Source: Gaiellasilicea sp963829845 (GTDB lineage Bacteria > Actinomycetota > Thermoleophilia > Gaiellales > Gaiellaceae). Taken from it: a stretch of 64,000 nt of DNA. The stretch covers positions 1-64,000 of the forward strand of contig CAWHKD010000015.1 in the NCBI GenBank assembly GCA_963829845.1, given 5' to 3'. The notes under the pieces were generated by a model. That model was not told the origin of the DNA. It worked only from the letters and a program-made list of their open reading frames with translations, and searched no databases. The position numbers and the translations under genes were made by a program. Positions 1-8,732 of this stretch are shown piece after piece. Position 1 is the stretch's first letter. Each line of letters begins with the position of its first letter.

Positions 1-105
1 TCGCGCCGCGCGCCTCTCGGTAGTTCTCCACGACTCCCTGAGGCCTTTCCCCGAGCCGCCGCTTCCTCGCCGTGGGGGATCGGAGGGCCGTCGAAAGGAG
101 TGTGT

Positions 106-489
106 ATGGCTGCCATGCGAGCTGTTGGTATCGGCCACCGACTCCCCGCGCACGCGAACGTTCGCTTCGACGACCGCGAGTACGTGATCGAGCTCGACGT
201 CTCCGACTTCCTCGAGAGCGAGCTCGTCATCGACGTGGTCGGACCTCGCGTGACCGTGCATGGGGACCAGGTGCAGGAGGAGGACGACGACAAGGTCGCG
301 TTCAGGCTGCACGAGCGGCTCGAAGAGTCGTTCCGCCTCCCCGACGACGCCGTCGTCGACCTGATGAAGGCGTTCTCTGCCCACGGAACGCTCGAGCTGC
401 ACGTGCCCCGCAGGGACATCGAGCCTCGTCGCGTCCCGATCGAGCAAAGGTCGCCCTTCGTAGGCAACCCCAACGCACAAGCCTGCTGA
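106..489 (+). CDS. Hsp20-type small heat-shock protein
   Basis: A 127-residue protein with one alpha-crystallin-like domain: a beta-rich core with the A-x-x-x-x-x-L-x-V-x-V-P ending seen near residues 95-105 (SAHGTLELHVPR). Family members are ATP-independent cytoplasmic holdases that keep unfolding proteins soluble. The ATG at 106 is chosen because AAAGGAG lies just upstream at 94-100; an in-frame GTG at 100 overlaps that ribosome site and is less likely. It is short at both ends compared with typical 140-150 residue Hsp20 proteins. It sits 11 bases before the permease gene, whose ribosome site starts at its stop codon, so the two are probably co-transcribed. The family assignment rests on domain shape, not on a strong diagnostic motif. 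Confidence 0.8.
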   Translation: MAAMRAVGIGHRLPAHANVRFDDREYVIELDVSDFLESELVIDVVGPRVTVHGDQVQEEDDDKVAFRLHERLEESFRLPDDAVVDLMKAFSAHGTLELHVPRRDIEPRRVPIEQRSPFVGNPNAQAC

Positions 490-500
490 AAGGAGGAGAG

Positions 501-1979
501 ATGGCCGTTGCAACCCCAACAACGAACGGGCACAAGGAGGTGGGCAAGCCCCGGCTGAAGCGTTCGATGGGACTGTGGATGGCGACCGCGCTCGTGGTCG
601 GCAACATGGTCGGGTCGGGCATCTTCACGCTGCCTGCGGTGCTCGCCGGTGAGGCAGGACCGGCATCGATCCTGGCACTCGTCTTCACCGGCATCGGCGC
701 GATGCTGCTCGCCCTCGTGTTCGCGAACCTCGGCCGAGCGCATCCACACACGGGCGGGCCGTACTACTTCGCCCGGCGCGCGTTCGGTGACTTCGTCGGT
801 TTCCAGACGGCCTGGGCCTACTGGATCGCCGCCTGGGTCGGCAACGCCGCGATCGCCGTGGCTTTTGCCGGCTACCTCGGCGTCTTCTGGGGCGACGTCA
901 ACACGACCAACTGGCTGGCGGCGCTCGTCGCGATCGGCGCAATCTGGCTGTTCACGCTGGTGAACATCCTCGGTGCCCGCGAGACGGGTGTGGCCCAGGT
1001 CCTGACAACGGTGCTGAAGTTCGTGCCGCTCGCGGTGATCGGCCTCATCGGCCTCTTCTACATCGAGGGCGGCAACTACACGCCGTTCACACCTGCGGAA
1101 GGCGGCTTCGACTGGCACATCAACGCTGCAGCGACGCTAGCGCTCTGGGCCTTCATCGGACTCGAGTCGGCCACCGTGCCGGCCGAGGAAGTCAAGGACC
1201 CCGAAAAGACCATTCCTCGGGCGACGATTCTCGGCACGCTCGCGACGACGCTGCTCTATCTGGTCGCGCTGGTCGCGATCGTCGGCGTTCTTTCGCAGGC
1301 TGCGCTCGCCGGCTCGTCGGCTCCCTTTGCCGACGCGGCGAATGCGATCTGGGGCGGCACGTTCCTGGGCCTCAGCTGGGGTAAGTGGATCGCCTTGGTC
1401 GCCATGGCAGCGACCCTCGGCGCTCTGAACGGCTGGATCATGCTGACCGCCCGTGTCTCGATGGCGGCGGCGGATGACGGTCTCTTCCCGCGGGCGTTCG
1501 CCCGCGTGCACGGCGAGCGGCGGACGCCGGTCGTCGGGCTGATCGTTTCGTCCGTCCTTGTCAGCGGACTGGTGCTCTACAACTGGAACGCCAGCTTCGC
1601 CGATCGCTTCACGGATGTGGTCCTGCTGGCGACCTGGATGACACTGATCGCCTACGCCTACGCGGCGGCGGCCGAGCTCGTCCTCTTCGTCCGCGAGCGG
1701 GAGCTGTTCACCTGGGCGAAGCTGGCACGCGACTCGGTGATCGCCGGGCTCGCGTTCGCCTACTCGGTCTGGGCGATCTGGGGATCGGGAGAGGAGTGGC
1801 TCGCGAAGGGCTTCATGCTGCTGCTCTTCGGGATCCCGGTCTACGTCTGGATGAAGTGGCGACAGCACGGCACTCAGGTCCCGGCAATCGAGGACTTCGA
1901 TCGCGCGCTCTTGCAGCGCGAGTACGCGCCGGCGGAGAAGCCCTCCGTTGAGCGGCGCGTCCCGGTCGGCGTCGAGTGA
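501..1979 (+). CDS. APC-superfamily amino-acid permease
   Basis: A 492-residue integral membrane protein with about twelve hydrophobic segments. The N-terminal stretch around residues 25-45 carries the APC signature (GNMVGSGIFTLPAVL), the substrate/cation site on broken helix 1. The family exchanges or imports amino acids. The ATG at 501 follows AAAGGAGGAGAG and is preferred over a much longer in-frame extension that would run through the heat-shock gene. It heads a run with a P-loop protein, ornithine carbamoyltransferase and carbamate kinase, so arginine, ornithine or citrulline is the likely cargo; that is inference from context. A strong stem-loop separates it from the next gene. Confidence 0.9.
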   Translation: MAVATPTTNGHKEVGKPRLKRSMGLWMATALVVGNMVGSGIFTLPAVLAGEAGPASILALVFTGIGAMLLALVFANLGRAHPHTGGPYYFARRAFGDFVGFQTAWAYWIAAWVGNAAIAVAFAGYLGVFWGDVNTTNWLAALVAIGAIWLFTLVNILGARETGVAQVLTTVLKFVPLAVIGLIGLFYIEGGNYTPFTPAEGGFDWHINAAATLALWAFIGLESATVPAEEVKDPEKTIPRATILGTLATTLLYLVALVAIVGVLSQAALAGSSAPFADAANAIWGGTFLGLSWGKWIALVAMAATLGALNGWIMLTARVSMAAADDGLFPRAFARVHGERRTPVVGLIVSSVLVSGLVLYNWNASFADRFTDVVLLATWMTLIAYAYAAAAELVLFVRERELFTWAKLARDSVIAGLAFAYSVWAIWGSGEEWLAKGFMLLLFGIPVYVWMKWRQHGTQVPAIEDFDRALLQREYAPAEKPSVERRVPVGVE

Positions 1980-1989
1980 ACCACGAACC

Positions 1990-2013
1990 AGGCCCCGGCT
2001 TCGGCCGGGGCCT
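1990..2013 (+). promoter_or_regulatory. Intercistronic stem-loop
   Basis: A GC-rich inverted repeat (AGGCCCCGGC-TTCG-GCCGGGGCCT) lies between the permease stop and the next ribosome site AAAGGAGAAGG. The UUCG tetraloop makes it very stable. There is no U-run after it, so it looks more like an mRNA-stabilising or attenuating hairpin than a full terminator. Confidence 0.6.
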
Positions 2014-2032
2014 GTACTGAAAGGAGAAGGAG

Positions 2033-3382
2033 ATGCGCAAGGTCATCGTCATGGGAGCCGGCGGACGCGACTTCCACAACTTCAACGTCGCGTTCCGCGA
2101 CGACCCGAACACCGAGGTCGTGGCGTTCACGGCGACACAGATCCCGGGCATCGACGAGCGCGTCTACCCCGCGTCTCTTGCGGGACCGCTCTACCCGAAC
2201 GGGATCCCGATTCGGCCCGAGGAGGTGCTCCACGAGCTGATCGAGGAGTTCAACGTCGACGAGGTCATCCTCAGCTACTCCGATCTCAAGCATGAGACGG
2301 TGATGCACAAGGCGTCGACCGTCCTCGCCGCGGGCGCGGACTTCAGGTTGATGGGGCCGGACACGACGATGCTCCAGTCGTCGAAGCCCGTCGTCGCCGT
2401 CTGCGCGACCCGCACTGGCTGCGGCAAGAGTCAGACCAGCCGCAAGGTCGGCCAGGCACTGCTCGACGCCGGCCTCAAGGTGGCTCTCGTCCGGCATCCG
2501 ATGCCGTACGGCGACCTCGAGGCAATGCGCGTCCAGCGCTTCGCCACGCTCGAGGACATCGACGCGTCACATCCGACGGTCGAGGAGCGTGAGGAATACG
2601 AAGAGCCCGTGCGGATGGGGATGATCATGTACGCGGGCGTCGACTACGAGGCGATCCTCCGCTCTGCCGAGGAGGAGGCCGATGTCGTCATCTGGGACGG
2701 CGGCAACAACGACTTCCCGTTCTTCGTCCCGGATCTCCTGATCGTCGTTGCCGATCCGCTTCGGCCGGGTCACGAGCTGCTCTATCACCCAGGTGAGACC
2801 AACCTGCGCATGGCCGATGTCGTTGTGATCAACAAGGTCGACTCGGCAGAGGCGCACAACGTCGAGCAGATCGTCGAGAACATCACGGCGGTCAACCCGA
2901 TGGCCACGGTTGTCTTCGCCAAGTCGCCGCCGAAGCTCGACTTCGGAGCTGAGGTCCTCGGCCGGCTCGTGCTCGTGATTGAGGACGGGCCGACGCTGAC
3001 CCACGGTGAGATGCCGTTCGGCGCTGGCCTGGTCGCGGCGCGCAACGCGGGCGCGGCCAAGATCGTCGACCCGAGGCCATACGCGGTCGGCTCGCTGAAG
3101 GACCTCTTCGTCAAGTGGCCGCAGTTGACGAACGTGCTGCCGGCGATGGGTTACTCCGACGAGCAGCTGCACGAGCTGGAGGAGACGATCAATGCCGTCG
3201 ATTGCGACGTCGTGGTCACCGGGACACCGATCGACCTGACGCGGCTGATCACGTCGCGCCATCCGATCCGCCACGCCCGCTACGAGCTCGAGGAGGTCGG
3301 CACACCGACGATCGCGGAGGTGCTCCAGCCGATCGTGACCCAGGCGAAGACCGCCCACCCCGAGACGGTCGTGACGGGGTGA
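2033..3382 (+). CDS. P-loop protein related to cyclic 2,3-diphosphoglycerate synthetase
   Basis: A 449-residue protein. An N-terminal Rossmann-like segment (residues 1-120, VIVMGAGGRDFHNFN) precedes a nucleotide-binding part with a P-loop (TGCGKSQTS, about residue 130) and an NKVD motif near residue 265, as in SIMIBI-type NTPases. It resembles the archaeal cyclic 2,3-diphosphoglycerate synthetase family, whose bacterial members have no firmly established role that I know of. ATG at 2033 follows AAAGGAGAAGG. Its stop overlaps the carbamoyltransferase start (TGATG), so the proteins are made together. That coupling suggests a function tied to carbamoyl-phosphate or ATP production rather than an archaeal osmolyte. 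The family call is from recognition of the sequence pattern; the role is open. Confidence 0.75.
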   Translation: MRKVIVMGAGGRDFHNFNVAFRDDPNTEVVAFTATQIPGIDERVYPASLAGPLYPNGIPIRPEEVLHELIEEFNVDEVILSYSDLKHETVMHKASTVLAAGADFRLMGPDTTMLQSSKPVVAVCATRTGCGKSQTSRKVGQALLDAGLKVALVRHPMPYGDLEAMRVQRFATLEDIDASHPTVEEREEYEEPVRMGMIMYAGVDYEAILRSAEEEADVVIWDGGNNDFPFFVPDLLIVVADPLRPGHELLYHPGETNLRMADVVVINKVDSAEAHNVEQIVENITAVNPMATVVFAKSPPKLDFGAEVLGRLVLVIEDGPTLTHGEMPFGAGLVAARNAGAAKIVDPRPYAVGSLKDLFVKWPQLTNVLPAMGYSDEQLHELEETINAVDCDVVVTGTPIDLTRLITSRHPIRHARYELEEVGTPTIAEVLQPIVTQAKTAHPETVVTG

Positions 3383-4395
3383 TGACGATGAGCCCGACGA
3401 CCATGACAACCGAAACGAGGGGAGGTGTGGGCGCCCCGCGCGCCCACACCGCTCCCTCGCACTTCACCCGCGTTGCTGACCTGACACATCAGGAGCTGCG
3501 CGGGTTGCTCGATCTGGCTTCATCGATGAAGGCGTCGCCCAACCTCTGGCAGGACGAGCTTTCGGGAGAGGCGATCGCCTGCATCTTCGAGAAGCCGTCG
3601 ACACGGACGCGAGTCTCGTTCGCGGCTGCGATTGCCCGCCTCGGCGCGACGCCGATCACACTCTCGACGCAGGAGCTGCAGCTGGGCCGCGGCGAATCGA
3701 TCGCCGACACGGCTCGCTCGCTCTCCGGCTACGTCTCCGCGATCGTGATTCGCACGTTCGCGCAGGCGACCGTCGACGAGCTGGCGGGCTGGGCAACGGT
3801 TCCCGTCGTGAACGCGCTCTCCGACGACCACCATCCGTGCCAGGCGCTGGCTGACCTGCTCACGATCGAGGATGTGTTCGACGACGTCGCTGGGCGCCGG
3901 CTGGCGTTCGTCGGCGATGGTGGCGACAACGTCGCCCACTCGCTGCTCGAGGTGGCCGCCCTAGCGGGCCTCGACCTCACGATCGCATGTCCGCCCGAGT
4001 TCACTCCCGACGCGCGGGTCTTCGCGAATGCGCGACGTCTCGCTCGGCGCTCGGGAGCTGACCTCACCGTCGTTCACGATCCCGCCGTCGCCGCGACCGG
4101 CGCAGACGCCGTCTATGCCGACGTGTGGGCCTCGATGGGCGAGGAGAGCGAGCGTGACGTGCGCGCAAAGGCGCTCGGGCCGTTCCAGGTGACCGAGCAG
4201 CTGATGGCGCTCGCGAAGCCCGAGGCGATCTTCCTCCACTGCCTCCCGGCCAAGCGCGGTGAAGAAGTGGCGGCCTCGGTCATCGATGGCTCTCAGTCGG
4301 TCGTGTGGCAGCAGTCGGCGAACCGAATGCCGACTGAGGAAGCGCTCCTCCTCGCCCTCACGCGAGGGCTGGACGAGACGGGGCGACGACGGTGA
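3382..4395 (+). CDS. argF: Ornithine carbamoyltransferase
   Basis: A 337-residue cytoplasmic enzyme that interconverts ornithine plus carbamoyl phosphate with citrulline plus phosphate. The carbamoyl-phosphate motif STRT (FEKPSTRTRVSF, about residue 75), HPCQ (about residue 152), the ornithine-loop DVWASMGEE and the HCLPA motif near residue 290 are all present and intact. The SMG loop supports ornithine rather than aspartate or putrescine as substrate. The ATG at 3382 overlaps the previous stop; another ATG at 3388 and one at 3403 are possible, since the first 25 residues are low complexity. Coupled to carbamate kinase by a GTGA overlap, it is more likely a catabolic (ArcB-like) enzyme than a biosynthetic one, but sequence alone does not settle this. 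Confidence 0.92.
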   Translation: MTMSPTTMTTETRGGVGAPRAHTAPSHFTRVADLTHQELRGLLDLASSMKASPNLWQDELSGEAIACIFEKPSTRTRVSFAAAIARLGATPITLSTQELQLGRGESIADTARSLSGYVSAIVIRTFAQATVDELAGWATVPVVNALSDDHHPCQALADLLTIEDVFDDVAGRRLAFVGDGGDNVAHSLLEVAALAGLDLTIACPPEFTPDARVFANARRLARRSGADLTVVHDPAVAATGADAVYADVWASMGEESERDVRAKALGPFQVTEQLMALAKPEAIFLHCLPAKRGEEVAASVIDGSQSVVWQQSANRMPTEEALLLALTRGLDETGRRR

Positions 4396-5312
4396 GAACC
4401 GTCGTCGCCCTCGGCGGCAACGCCCTGCTCCGGCGCGGCGAGCCCGCGGAGGCGGCAATCCAGAGGGCACACGTCCTCGAGGCCGCTCCCGCCCTCGCCG
4501 CACTGGCCCTCCACGACGAGCTCGTCATCACGCACGGCAACGGGCCCCAGGTCGGGCTCCTCGCACTCGAAGCAGAGGCACACAAGGACGTGACGCCATA
4601 TCCGCTCGACGTGCTCGGCGCTGAGACTCAGGGGATGATCGGCTATCTCCTCTGCCAAGCGCTCCGCAATCAGCTAGCGCTGCACGACGTCGTCACGTTA
4701 TTGACGCAGGTGCTCGTCGACGCTGCCGACCCCGCCTTCCTACACCCGACGAAACCAATCGGCCCCATCTATTCCGAGCGTGAAGCGCGACAGCTCGCGA
4801 GAAACCGCGGCTGGTCGATCGCACGCGACGGGGACTACTTCCGACGTGTCGTCGCGTCGCCGGAGCCGCAAGCAATCGTGGAGCTACACGCGATCGAACG
4901 ACTCCTCGCCGCCAGGAGCACCCTCATCTGCGCCGGCGGCGGAGGCATCCCCGTTGTTGCCGACCAGGACGGTCTGCACGGAGTCGACGCGGTCATCGAC
5001 AAGGACCTCACAGCCGCCTTGCTCGCCGAAGAGCTCGATGCCGAGCGTCTAATCATCCTCACTGACGTCCCTCACATCGAGCGCGACTGGAACACGCCCG
5101 CCGCTACGCCGATCGTCTCAGCGACCCCCGCCGACCTGCGCCAGCTGTTGTTCGCGCCAGGATCAATGGCTCCAAAGGTCGAGGCTGCTTGCCGTTTCGT
5201 CGAGCGCACCGGCGGCGAAGCCGTGATCGCCTCGCTTCCGGATCTCGAAGCAGCTGCAGCCGGCCACGCCGGAACCCGCATCACCGCCCCGCTCGCAGTC
5301 GCGCTTCCGTAG
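4392..5312 (+). CDS. arcC: Carbamate kinase
   Basis: A 306-residue amino-acid kinase family protein, the usual length for carbamate kinase. It starts with VVALGGNALL, the family's glycine-rich phosphate loop, and carries HGNGPQVG near residue 50 and a conserved late CAGGGGIPV motif near residue 180. The enzyme converts carbamoyl phosphate and ADP to ATP, CO2 and ammonia. The GTG start overlaps the carbamoyltransferase stop by four bases. With the upstream transferase it can yield ATP from citrulline. No arginine deiminase is present in the visible operon, so the source of citrulline or carbamoyl phosphate is unclear. Confidence 0.93.
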   Translation: MRTVVALGGNALLRRGEPAEAAIQRAHVLEAAPALAALALHDELVITHGNGPQVGLLALEAEAHKDVTPYPLDVLGAETQGMIGYLLCQALRNQLALHDVVTLLTQVLVDAADPAFLHPTKPIGPIYSEREARQLARNRGWSIARDGDYFRRVVASPEPQAIVELHAIERLLAARSTLICAGGGGIPVVADQDGLHGVDAVIDKDLTAALLAEELDAERLIILTDVPHIERDWNTPAATPIVSATPADLRQLLFAPGSMAPKVEAACRFVERTGGEAVIASLPDLEAAAAGHAGTRITAPLAVALP

Positions 5313-5379
5313 TTCTCCAGCAAGGCGTGCGGGCGTCTGCGGATGTCGGGCGGAGTACTCGGATCTATCGTCGCAGGAG

Positions 5380-6210
5380 ATGAAGGGTTCGACCTCACCT
5401 ACGGGCGAGCGAGAACACAAAGCGCAGCTCGAACCCGCTTCCACAGCCCGTGAGACCGCTCGCCGCCGCAGCTTGCTCCGCGCCGCCCAGGCTGGCGACC
5501 GTGGCGCGCGCGAACAGCTCGTGACTTCCTCTCTCGGCCTCGTTCGTTCGGTCGCGTCCCGCTACCGCGACCTCGGCCTCCCTTTCGACGACCTCGTTCA
5601 AGAGGGTGCGCTAGGTCTCCTTGACGCAATCGACCACTATGACCCCGACCGCGGGGCATGCTTCGAAACGTACGCCCGGTTCCGGATTCGACGGGCGATC
5701 CGAAACGCACTGACGGAAAAGTCGCGCTTGATCCGACTCCCGAAGCAGGTCGTCGAACGCCGCAGAGCGATCGAGGCGGCCGAAGCGAGGCTCACCGCCG
5801 CTGCGGCCGGCCGGACGCCAACGACGGCCGAGATAGCTGCCTTCACCAGCCTCCCGGTAGAGACGATCCGCGCTGTGCGGTCAGCGGAACTGGCACCTGT
5901 CTCGCTCAACGAGCCGGTTCTGCCCGACGGTTCACCGCTCGCAGGTGTCGTCGCCGACCCTCATGCAACCGACCCAGAGGTCGTCACACTCGAGCACGAC
6001 CGCGCGAGGCATCTGGCGGCCGCCCTGGCGAGCCTTCCCCAGCGGCAACAGCGCATCGTCAACTGCAAGTGGGGGATCGGCCGGCGGCCGATGCCGAACG
6101 GCGTGTTAGCGGCCAAGCTCGGGCTCTCGCCGCGCCGCACAAACACGATCGGACGAGATGCGCTCTATGACCTCAGGAAAGTGCTCGATGCGGAGGAAAG
6201 CAATCGGTGA
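5380..6210 (+). CDS. Sigma-70 family RNA polymerase sigma factor (FliA/SigB-like)
   Basis: A 276-residue sigma factor with regions 2, 3 and 4. Region 2 includes DLVQEGALGLLDAIDHYDP (about residues 70-90) and the FETYARFRIRRAIRNAL segment that contacts the -10 element. Region 3 follows at 125-165, and region 4 ends the protein (LGLSPRRTNTIGRDALYDLRK). It lacks region 1 and is much larger than an ECF factor, so it belongs to the group 3 class used for stress or motility regulons. ATG at 5380 has GGAG just upstream. It lies 67 bases after carbamate kinase on the same strand and may share its transcript. Which regulon it directs cannot be told from here. Confidence 0.88.
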   Translation: MKGSTSPTGEREHKAQLEPASTARETARRRSLLRAAQAGDRGAREQLVTSSLGLVRSVASRYRDLGLPFDDLVQEGALGLLDAIDHYDPDRGACFETYARFRIRRAIRNALTEKSRLIRLPKQVVERRRAIEAAEARLTAAAAGRTPTTAEIAAFTSLPVETIRAVRSAELAPVSLNEPVLPDGSPLAGVVADPHATDPEVVTLEHDRARHLAAALASLPQRQQRIVNCKWGIGRRPMPNGVLAAKLGLSPRRTNTIGRDALYDLRKVLDAEESNR

Positions 6211-6299
6211 GAACGGGCTGATGCCGTATCTGCACCGGCTCCGGGTGCGGCTCCTGACACTCAGCCGCGCGGGCTAGGGCCGAAATACGGCGCCACGAA

Positions 6300-6992
6300 C
6301 TAGCGAGTGTCGGTCGCTACCACGCGGTATGCGGCGAGGCTGGTTGCGAACGACCAGATCGTGAGCGCCAGAATGCCGGGGAGAAAGCCGTAGCCGAAGA
6401 CGCTGTCTTCGCTGGTGCCCTGGATGAGCGCGAGGAAGGTGATCAGGAAGGAAATCGCGCCGACCAGTGCGACGATGCCGATCCAGCGGGCAAAGACTCG
6501 GGTGCGCAGCGTCAGCAGTCCGGCAGCTGCGAGCATCACGGCAAAGCCCATCGCGGCGACGAAGTACGGTCCCGCCGCTGCTGTGGTCACCGCTCTACTG
6601 ACGACGGGATCCGCGTCGGCGCCCTCGGTTGCCGCGGCCGCGATCATGACGATGGCCATCGTGATGCCTGTGATGCCGGTGAGGGCGCCTGCGAACGCGA
6701 CCCGGGCGAGTTGCACCGAGCCGCCGACCGTGGCTTCGGCGCTTCCGAGCACGCTGCGGATCGTCGCCGCGAAGTGCAGGAATACGAAGCCTGCGAGCAG
6801 GATCAAGAGTCCACCGATCCGGCTTTTCCACTGGTTGTCGTCCGCCCAGGTCGTCCAGTCCTGATCCGCCGCGGTGTAGTCAGGCGTGTTGCCTCCGCTG
6901 ATGAACCAGGCAACTACGAAGAGCACCGCGAACGCGACGCCAGACAGGGCCAGCAGCCGCTGCCAGGACGTGGGGAGAGTGTCGGTTCGCAT
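6300..6992 (-). CDS. Membrane protein of unknown function (six predicted helices)
   Basis: A 230-residue hydrophobic protein with about six transmembrane segments, with short polar loops; an early loop (GGNTPDYTAADQDW) follows the first helix. I do not recognise a named family. ATG at 6992 is preferred; a TTG two codons upstream is possible. No clear ribosome site is seen. It lies just downstream of a DUF4386 membrane protein on the same strand, 22 bases away, and both may be co-transcribed. Confidence 0.7.
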   Translation of the reverse strand: MRTDTLPTSWQRLLALSGVAFAVLFVVAWFISGGNTPDYTAADQDWTTWADDNQWKSRIGGLLILLAGFVFLHFAATIRSVLGSAEATVGGSVQLARVAFAGALTGITGITMAIVMIAAAATEGADADPVVSRAVTTAAAGPYFVAAMGFAVMLAAAGLLTLRTRVFARWIGIVALVGAISFLITFLALIQGTSEDSVFGYGFLPGILALTIWSFATSLAAYRVVATDTR

Positions 6993-7014
6993 GGACAAGC
7001 GAGAGAACGTTTGT

Positions 7015-7716
7015 CTAGGCAGCCTCGGTCTGCAGAGTCAGCCTGCTGGGTGCAGCGAGGATCGGAGCATCCTTCCGGAATCCCCAGACCGTCGCGTAGA
7101 TCCCGAGGAACAGCTCCCACAGGAACTCGGGGATCACGAGGATGTTGACGGCGCCGGTTTGATCCCACCAGTCGAAGAGCACGCCCACGTTCCCGATCAG
7201 AAGCAGCGGCCCTCCGATCAGTCCGAGCCAGGGCATCCATCGCGGGACGAGGCCGGACTTATACATCAGGTAGCCGAGGATCAGCCCGTTCCCGAAGGGG
7301 ACGATGAACCCGGGACCGAACAGGAACGTCCAGTCCTTGAGCGCGGCGAGCGAGACGGCGAGGTCGCTCGCGTCCGGAGAGTCCTGGCGCAGGCTGACGA
7401 CCCCGAGCACGAGGATGATCCCGCCCGCAATGAAGACGCACTCGATGATGCGAGCAGCGACGTAGCCGATCGCGAGAAGCTCGTTCTGGCGCCTCACGAT
7501 CGGATAGAGCACAACAGCGGTTCCGACGTTGGCGAGGATCAGCAGCAGCTCCAAGAAGGCGCCCAGGTAGATCTGGCTGTCCTTCCCATCACCGGCGATG
7601 TACCCGGCCGGGTCGTCGAGCACAGACTGGAACAGCGCCAGTGCGCCAATCGACGTGACGAACGTGATCAGGAACAGCACCCCGAAGACACGTGCCCTCT
7701 GCTGGTCTTCACTCAC
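7015..7716 (-). CDS. DUF4386 family membrane protein
   Basis: A 233-residue protein with about six transmembrane helices. The pattern RVFGVLFLITFVTSIGALALF at the first helix and the later GLVPRWMPWLGLIGGPLLL match DUF4386, a family common in Actinobacteria and Firmicutes with no known function. GTG at 7716 is chosen because AAGGGG precedes it and the family begins shortly before the first helix; a longer form starting at 7770 would add a low-quality N-terminus. Confidence 0.82.
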   Translation of the reverse strand: MSEDQQRARVFGVLFLITFVTSIGALALFQSVLDDPAGYIAGDGKDSQIYLGAFLELLLILANVGTAVVLYPIVRRQNELLAIGYVAARIIECVFIAGGIILVLGVVSLRQDSPDASDLAVSLAALKDWTFLFGPGFIVPFGNGLILGYLMYKSGLVPRWMPWLGLIGGPLLLIGNVGVLFDWWDQTGAVNILVIPEFLWELFLGIYATVWGFRKDAPILAAPSRLTLQTEAA

Positions 7717-8028
7717 CGCGACCCCTTCCCCCGGAGGTGGTCCGGTGGATTCCGCACCACCCAACCGCATCGAACGCGAAACCTACGGCATCTGAACACG
7801 AGTTTCAACTCGGAATCGAGGCTGGGTGGACACGGCCGAAGCCCCTGCGTTAGCGGTTGGTGCCCTTGGCCCGTCTCGGCGCTAAGAGGGCGGCAGAGGT
7901 CGAGCGTGTGGCCGAGTTGTAGCCCACCCATCTCGCGCAGCTACCTCGCGTGGACGAGCTTTGCCTGCTCGATCGCCGCCGGAAGCGGCTCACTTGGGAG
8001 CTGCCAAATACGTTTTGCACCCGAACAT
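7717..8028. other. Intergenic stretch with no recognised gene
   Basis: About 310 bases upstream of the DUF4386 gene. Reading frames across it lack good start sites and look like shadows. The promoter of the DUF4386 operon should be in its left part, but I could not pick -35/-10 boxes with confidence. Confidence 0.5.
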
Positions 8029-8319
8029 ATGTACCGGGTAGCATGCCGCTCCCACTGGTGCCAGATACATGTCACCAGTCGGCTGCTGGAATGGTTCCGG
8101 CTCTCGCTTCGCTTCGGCTGGATCGGCAGCGAGACCCGTTACAAGAAGATTTTCCTGATAGTTCGCCGCAACACGGAGGCGCTCGCCTCGACGCTTGCCT
8201 CTCGGATCCGCCGCGGCCTCCAGCTTCCTTACGGCCGCCAAGCGCACCGGCGCGGGTGGGCTCCGACGGCAGATGTGCCGCCGCCGAAGCCAAAGCTGCT
8301 GAAACCGCTGAAGACCTAG
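8029..8319 (+). CDS. Possible small basic protein, unknown
   Basis: A 96-codon frame from ATG at 8029 to TAG at 8319. The last 80 codons have the G/C-ending codon pattern of the real genes here, and the product is basic with a lysine/proline tail (PPPKPKLLKPLKT). It is followed within 35 bases by a terminator-like hairpin on the same strand, which supports a transcript ending there. The first 15 residues look less convincing and no ribosome site is obvious, so the true start may be further in. No family recognised. Confidence 0.3.
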   Translation: MYRVACRSHWCQIHVTSRLLEWFRLSLRFGWIGSETRYKKIFLIVRRNTEALASTLASRIRRGLQLPYGRQAHRRGWAPTADVPPPKPKLLKPLKT

Positions 8320-8351
8320 CGCCCTCGGGCGCCCGCACTCCTAATCAGTGA

Positions 8352-8379
8352 TCGAGCGTAGGCGTCAGCCTGCGCTCTT
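8352..8379 (+). terminator. Terminator-like hairpin after the small frame
   Basis: The inverted repeat GAGCGTAGGC-gtca-GCCTGCGCTC has a single G-U mismatch and is followed by TTTCGTCG. It points rightwards on the + strand and would end a transcript through the small frame at 8029-8319. Confidence 0.5.
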
Positions 8380-8445
8380 TCGTCGTTCTCGACTCACCCC
8401 GAGGTGAAGTTGCCCTCATGCGAGCTTCACGCCCGACCGGGGAAC

Positions 8446-8473
8446 GAAAAACGACCGCTCTCGCGGTCGTTTT
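8446..8473 (-). terminator. Rho-independent terminator of tRNA-Ser
   Basis: Read on the minus strand, AAAACGACCGC-gaga-GCGGTCGTTTTT forms a near-perfect stem ending in a T-run. It lies 55 bases downstream of the tRNA-Ser gene and is the likely end of that transcript. Confidence 0.8.
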
Positions 8474-8527
8474 CCTGCTGAATTCAGAAAACCGGCCAGT
8501 TCTTTGAGCGGTCTTTTGAACAGACGA

Positions 8528-8617
8528 TGGCGGCGGGGGTGGGATTTGAACCCACGGGACGCTTGCGCGCCCAACGGTTTTCAAGACCGCCCCGTTCGAC
8601 CGCTCCGGCACCCCGCC
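8528..8617 (-). tRNA. tRNA-Ser (anticodon UGA), CCA encoded
   Basis: On the minus strand the acceptor arm GGCGGGG pairs with CCCCGCC, followed by discriminator G and an encoded CCA at 8530-8528. The anticodon loop CUUGAAA gives anticodon UGA. A long variable arm (GGGCGCGCAAGCGUCC) marks a class II serine tRNA, and the T-arm GTGGG-TTCAAAT-CCCAC is regular. It reads UCA/UCG-type serine codons. Confidence 0.95.
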
Positions 8618-8732
8618 GACGGGCCAGACTACCGCGCGGGCTGAGGGCAACCTTGACACGGGTTATGCGTCGTGGGATCGTCAGACGCTCCTCGACGGCT
8701 GCGCCCTCGCAGCAGTCGGGGCCGAATTCGTC

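Noticed and set aside
72..500. A 635-residue reading frame that would fuse an extra N-terminus to the permease
   Set aside because: Its first 143 codons are an arginine-rich shadow of the heat-shock gene; the permease has its own strong ribosome site and ATG at 501.
3382..5312. A full arginine deiminase pathway
   Set aside because: Ornithine carbamoyltransferase and carbamate kinase are present but no arginine deiminase is seen in the window.
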